NCBI GenBank assembly: GCA_008638025.1
Contig: VTPF01000022.1
Coordinates: 1-9,940, forward strand
DNA: 9,940 nt
Reading direction: 5' to 3'
DNA from: Pelagibacteraceae bacterium
GTDB taxonomy: Bacteria > Pseudomonadota > Alphaproteobacteria > Pelagibacterales > Pelagibacteraceae
Position 1 is the first letter of the stretch. Each line of letters begins with the position of its first letter. Below the pieces are notes generated by a model that worked only from the letters and a program-made list of their open reading frames with translations, did no database searches and had not been told where the DNA came from. Below are positions 6,981-9,940 of the stretch, piece by piece. A program made the position numbers and the translations under genes.

Positions 6981-7279
6981 TAAGAAAATTTATTAATTTT
7001 CTTTAATAAGAATTTGGATGGCTTGAAGGTAACTACATTTCTTGATGAAATAATTTTTTCTTCTTTAGTTTTTGGATTTCTACCAATTCTACTTTTTTTT
7101 TCTTTGTTTATAAAAGTTCCAAATAACGATATTTTTACTTTTTTTTCATGCTGGAGACCTATTGTGATAGTTGTAAAAATATCATCAACAAAATTGGCGC
7201 AATGGTTTTTTGACAGTCCTAATTCAGAATAAACTAAATCATAAATATTTTGTCTGGTAATATTATTAATTTTATTCAT
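6980..7279 (-). CDS. ihfA: Integration host factor alpha-like DNA-bending protein
   Basis: The 99-residue protein belongs to the HU/IHF family, which binds DNA as a dimer and bends it sharply, shaping the nucleoid and helping promoters and recombination sites. GLSKNHCANFVDDIF at residues 21-35 forms the helical body, KVKISLFGTF at 47-56 starts the sheet, and the DNA-binding arm is RIGRNPKT at 64-71 with the intercalating proline P69. SRNVVTFKPSKFLLKKI at 79-95 closes the fold. The GLSK and RNVVTFKPS features and the neighbouring MerR-like gene favour IHF alpha over HU or IHF beta. It shares one base with tmk upstream and one with the MerR-like gene downstream. In other alphaproteobacteria this ihfA-merR pair usually follows plsX-fabH, so its place after tmk is different here. 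Confidence 0.88.
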   Translation of the reverse strand: MNKINNITRQNIYDLVYSELGLSKNHCANFVDDIFTTITIGLQHEKKVKISLFGTFINKEKKSRIGRNPKTKEEKIISSRNVVTFKPSKFLLKKINKFS

Positions 7280-7914
7280 TACTTATTTAAATATTTTAAA
7301 ACAATAGTTCTAATATTATTCTGTACCTCTTTTTTTGACAAGTTATTAGAGACTAAAATAATTCTATTTTTGTTAAGTTTGTAAATTTTTAAAAAAGCCT
7401 TTCTTATTAAATTCATTTTTTCTACCGATTCTCGGTCAAATCTATCTAATTTTTTATTTCTTCTTATTATTCTTTTTTTTCCAACATTCGGGTGTAAATC
7501 TAGAAGTATAGTAAGATTTGGTTTTTGGTTCTTATCAATTAATAATTGTAAATAATTAATGTATTTAAGTGGAATGCTACCAGTATAGTGCTGATATGCT
7601 AATGTTGAGTCTAGGTATCTATCACACAAAACAATATAACCTTCCTTTAATTTTTGTTTAATCAAGTCAAAATGCTCAGCTCTCGCTGCAAACAATAAAA
7701 ATAGTTCTGTTAAGGGATTTGATTTTTGGTTTAAATGATTAATAACTAAAGATCGTATTTTCTCTGAAATTACCGTCCCACCTGGCTCTCTTGTTAAAAA
7801 AATTTTTTTAGAAATTTCTTTTTTTAAATAAGAAGCTAACAATTTAATCTGTGTTGATTTTCCAGAGCCTTCAATGCCTTCAAATGTAATAAACGCTCCT
7901 TTGTTTACCCCCAT
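7279..7914 (-). CDS. tmk: Thymidylate kinase
   Basis: The 211-residue enzyme phosphorylates dTMP to dTDP with ATP, the step that supplies dTTP for DNA synthesis. The P-loop is EGIEGSGKST at residues 12-21, followed by TREPGGT at 41-47 and the DRYLDSTLAYQ motif at 98-108 that binds dTMP and catalysis residues. The LID region (about 149-160, RRNKKLDRFD at 151-160) carries the basic residues expected in the bacterial enzyme. Length matches E. coli Tmk (213). The ATG at 7914 is the only sensible start before the P-loop. It overlaps the end of the carboxypeptidase gene by 10 bases in another frame, the longest overlap in this window. The dac-tmk order is common in alphaproteobacteria, but the usual next gene, holB, is not here. 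Confidence 0.97.
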   Translation of the reverse strand: MGVNKGAFITFEGIEGSGKSTQIKLLASYLKKEISKKIFLTREPGGTVISEKIRSLVINHLNQKSNPLTELFLLFAARAEHFDLIKQKLKEGYIVLCDRYLDSTLAYQHYTGSIPLKYINYLQLLIDKNQKPNLTILLDLHPNVGKKRIIRRNKKLDRFDRESVEKMNLIRKAFLKIYKLNKNRIILVSNNLSKKEVQNNIRTIVLKYLNK

Positions 7915-9041
7915 ATTAAAAAATTAATTGTATTAATAAATTTTTTGATAAAATTAATATTTGCGAAATCTTCAGATGCAAATAATGAATATTCTTTAGT
8001 AAAACCTGATTTGTCTTTTACCAGTAATTTTGCCAACTCATCATTTTTCTTAAAACTTTTTTTAATTGGAAATTCTCCTACGATGGAAATATTTAAATCT
8101 TTTGATCTCCTTTTAGAATAAGTAAAAAAAACATCTTCTTTTAAATGAAGGTTTACCTTATTAATTTTACCATTCCAAAAATCAGCAACTAACATAGGGT
8201 CATTTTTTTTAATCTTAATTAAATCACTCGAAATTAAAGCGTAATTTAAAAGTTTTAAAGACTCTCTAGTTCTTTCAGAATTAGACACCGTCCCACTGAC
8301 AACGCTAATTATTCTTCGTTCTCCATTTTTTAAAGAAGCTGCCAATGAAAAACCAGAATCATTTAAATGGCCTGTTTTGATCCCATCCACGTTGGAGTTT
8401 CTGAATAAAAGTGAATTTCTATTAGGTTGGCTTATGGGCTTTCCACCAGTACGATCCCAAGTAAAATCTTTTAAAGCATAGTATTTGTATAGGTCAGGAT
8501 AATTTTTAATTAAATAAGCAGACATTAAGGCTATATCGCTTACGGTTGAATAGTTGTTTTCAGAAAAAATTCCTGATGAATTAGAAAAATTTGTATTTTG
8601 CATTCCAATTTCTTTTGCCTTCTCATTCATCATCATGGCAAAAGATTCCTCTGAACCTGCAATTCCTTCAGCTAGGGCAATGCAAGCATCATTACCAGAT
8701 GCAACAATAATACCCTTTAGCAAATTATCTACTGAAATTTTATCATTAGGCATAATAAACATTGATGAATAACCAGATTTTGACATTCTCCAAGCTTTGG
8801 TAGATATGATTATTTTTTCATCTAACTTTAATTCACCTTTTTTAATTAGTTCAAAAGCAATGATAGATGTCATAATTTTAGTCAATGAAGCAGGAGATAT
8901 TTTTGCATTCTCATTTTTTTTAAACAAAATTTCATTTGAATTAAAATCAAGTAGAATAGCCTCTTTTGCAGTTGTATCTATAGCGTAGGATTTTCCGCTG
9001 ATAACGAAAATGAAAAAAATTATATTATAAAAAAATTTCAT
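7905..9041 (-). CDS. D-alanyl-D-alanine carboxypeptidase (PBP5/6 type)
   Basis: The 378-residue penicillin-binding protein should remove the terminal D-alanine from peptidoglycan pentapeptides in the periplasm and so limit cross-linking. A signal peptide covers residues 1-20 (hydrophobic FFYNIIFFIFVI, then SYA before the cut). The three active-site motifs are all present: SLTK at 52-55 with the catalytic serine S52, SGN at 115-117 and KTG at 222-224. A C-terminal beta-rich domain follows from about 275, and the last 20 residues (FINTINFLIWG at the end) look like the amphipathic helix that anchors these enzymes to the inner membrane. Length fits DacA/DacC (about 390-400). The start overlaps the RlpA-like gene as ATGA, and the 3' end overlaps tmk by 10 bases. 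The MltB-RlpA-Dac order makes it part of a wall-remodelling cluster. Which dac paralogue it is cannot be told. Confidence 0.95.
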   Translation of the reverse strand: MKFFYNIIFFIFVISGKSYAIDTTAKEAILLDFNSNEILFKKNENAKISPASLTKIMTSIIAFELIKKGELKLDEKIIISTKAWRMSKSGYSSMFIMPNDKISVDNLLKGIIVASGNDACIALAEGIAGSEESFAMMMNEKAKEIGMQNTNFSNSSGIFSENNYSTVSDIALMSAYLIKNYPDLYKYYALKDFTWDRTGGKPISQPNRNSLLFRNSNVDGIKTGHLNDSGFSLAASLKNGERRIISVVSGTVSNSERTRESLKLLNYALISSDLIKIKKNDPMLVADFWNGKINKVNLHLKEDVFFTYSKRRSKDLNISIVGEFPIKKSFKKNDELAKLLVKDKSGFTKEYSLFASEDFANINFIKKFINTINFLIWG

Positions 9042-9748
9042 TTTACTAAAATCTCATATCCTTCATAATCATTATTTTTTAACAGACTAAAAATTTCATC
9101 AAACTTATTAATATTTAAAATTGGTCCAATTGTGACGTAATAGCCTTTCTTTTTTGACCCGTATATCGAAATTTTTGTTGAATTGATAAATTTCTTTAAA
9201 TTTTGATTTAATTCTTTAGCATAGTCATCGTAGTAAAACGATCCATACTGCAGATAAATTCTTTTATTTGATTTTTTAAGAGTATTATTGACGTTTTTGC
9301 TTAATGGCACAACTTCAACACTGCTAACCTTAGAAGTGTTTGAGACTTTTTGCTCCTCTTGAAATATTTTTGCTTTATTGGCAACAAATGTAGGATTTAA
9401 CTTTGAGGATTCTATCCTGATATATGGAATGCTATCGTTAATTTCCAAACTATTTTTTATTAATTGAGATACATAAATTATTCTTGCGCCATCTAATTCT
9501 TTTTTTTGGATATTAGAAATAGTTTCTGATTTGTTATTAAGCAGATTTGTAATTTTAATTGTATTGCCTGGAAATTCCTTGTCTACTAAAACATTTGTGT
9601 TGTTATCTTTAATATTTAGTTCATCTAAATAACCAAGAAATCCTTTTTTTTCATATGAATCAACAATTTTATTATTTTTTTTTTCAATGTTAGTACAAGA
9701 TGCAAATACTAGAATTGAAAGAAATATATAAATATTTTTTTTAATCAT
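9038..9748 (-). CDS. SPOR-domain lipoprotein, degenerate RlpA-like
   Basis: The 236-residue protein starts with a lipoprotein signal (hydrophobic residues 5-16, lipobox FASC with C18 as the modified cysteine). Residues 162-236 form a SPOR domain (IYLQYGSFYYDDYAKEL near its start, YYVTIGPI at 203-210), which binds peptidoglycan stripped of stem peptides, mainly at the septum. Residues about 53-104 match the second half of the RlpA double-psi beta-barrel: IKITNLLNNKSE and GARIIYVSQ follow the RlpA pattern RVTNL.NGRS and GRIIDLS without gaps. The ASWYG segment is missing, and the RlpA active-site histidine and aspartate appear replaced by D56 and Q81. So it is probably not an active lytic transglycosylase. 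Its place between an MltB-type gene and a dac gene is the usual place of rlpA. Starts and stops overlap both neighbours as ATGA. Confidence 0.8.
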   Translation of the reverse strand: MIKKNIYIFLSILVFASCTNIEKKNNKIVDSYEKKGFLGYLDELNIKDNNTNVLVDKEFPGNTIKITNLLNNKSETISNIQKKELDGARIIYVSQLIKNSLEINDSIPYIRIESSKLNPTFVANKAKIFQEEQKVSNTSKVSSVEVVPLSKNVNNTLKKSNKRIYLQYGSFYYDDYAKELNQNLKKFINSTKISIYGSKKKGYYVTIGPILNINKFDEIFSLLKNNDYEGYEILVK

Positions 9749-9940
9749 TGTGTTTTTAAAATATCTGAAAATATTCCTATGGAAATTGCAAATCTCAAAG
9801 ACCTATTCCAATTTAATAATTTTTCATAATTTTTACTGACTAGGTATATAGGCCCATCATCTCCATCTGGCCTGACTAGTCTAAAATTATCTTTTAATGA
9901 TAAATTTTCACGCGTTACGGATGTTATACGATGTTCAAAT
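9745..9940 (-). CDS. Lytic murein transglycosylase, MltB family, C-terminal end (cut by window edge)
   Basis: The last 64 codons and TGA stop of a gene entering from the right edge can be read on the minus strand in the frame beginning at 9939. The peptide has LVRPDGDDGPIYLVSKNY at residues 21-38 of the fragment, then LLNWNRSLRFAISIGIFSD. This matches the end of alphaproteobacterial MltB-type transglycosylases, where a PDG..GPAFLV segment is followed by ILKWNRS.YFA..VG.L.D. Such enzymes cut peptidoglycan glycan strands and leave 1,6-anhydro ends. The catalytic glutamate and signal sequence lie outside the window. The TGA overlaps the ATG of the RlpA-like gene (ATGA), which points to coupled translation and a shared role in wall turnover. 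Confidence 0.85.
   Translation of the reverse strand, partial: FEHRITSVTRENLSLKDNFRLVRPDGDDGPIYLVSKNYEKLLNWNRSLRFAISIGIFSDILKTQ

Noticed and set aside
7014..7232. Plus-strand open frame of 72 codons, opposite ihfA
   Set aside because: It is fully contained in the reverse complement of ihfA and shows no recognisable motif or start signal.
8554..8988. Two plus-strand open frames (8554-8772 and 8797-8988), opposite the carboxypeptidase gene
   Set aside because: Both are antisense to the catalytic domain of the carboxypeptidase, with its SLTK and SGN motifs, and have no features of their own.
1..9940. Mobile elements, CRISPR arrays, tRNA or rRNA genes, riboswitches, toxin-antitoxin or defence genes
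   Set aside because: None was seen. The three non-coding gaps are 69, 49 and 24 bases, too short for most of these, and every longer stretch is filled by a recognisable housekeeping gene.

Overview
The window looks like a piece of a streamlined, AT-rich alphaproteobacterial chromosome, most likely a SAR11 / Pelagibacter-type marine bacterium. This is inferred from four things: strong AT bias with lysine-, isoleucine- and asparagine-rich proteins, almost no spacer DNA (by my gene boundaries only about 142 of 9940 bases are non-coding, in three gaps), frequent stop/start overlaps, and gene neighbourhoods known from alphaproteobacteria. No tRNA, rRNA, CRISPR array, insertion sequence or phage gene is visible.

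All genes but one are on the minus strand, so they are best read from right to left. The right block (9940 to 6430) starts with the 3' end of a lytic transglycosylase gene (MltB family). It continues with an RlpA-like SPOR lipoprotein, a D-Ala-D-Ala carboxypeptidase, thymidylate kinase (tmk), an IHF-alpha-like DNA-bending protein (ihfA), a small MerR-type regulator and ribosomal protein L33 (rpmG). Every junction in this block overlaps by 1 to 10 bases, so it is probably one transcription unit. It moves from cell-wall remodelling through dTTP supply to nucleoid and ribosome components.

The only plus-strand gene (6130-6429) is a short AroQ/PchB-type chorismate mutase. It ends directly against the stop codon of rpmG and diverges from the heme A synthase gene across only 24 bases, which hold a symmetric TATA box.

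The left block starts with heme A synthase (cox15/ctaA, 6105-5095). After a 49-base gap with a good -35 box come rplM and rpsI (ribosomal proteins L13 and S9). After a 69-base gap comes argC (arginine synthesis), directly followed by hom (homoserine dehydrogenase), glpX (class II fructose-1,6-bisphosphatase) and recJ (single-strand exonuclease, cut by the left window edge). The orders rplM-rpsI-argC and hom-glpX-recJ are both familiar in alphaproteobacteria; here they are joined head to tail.

Nothing here amounts to a new multi-gene system. The points most worth a second look are the RlpA-like protein, which seems to have lost its catalytic residues while keeping its lipobox and SPOR domain, the minimal divergent promoter between heme A synthase and chorismate mutase, and the unusual active-site residues of the chorismate mutase.
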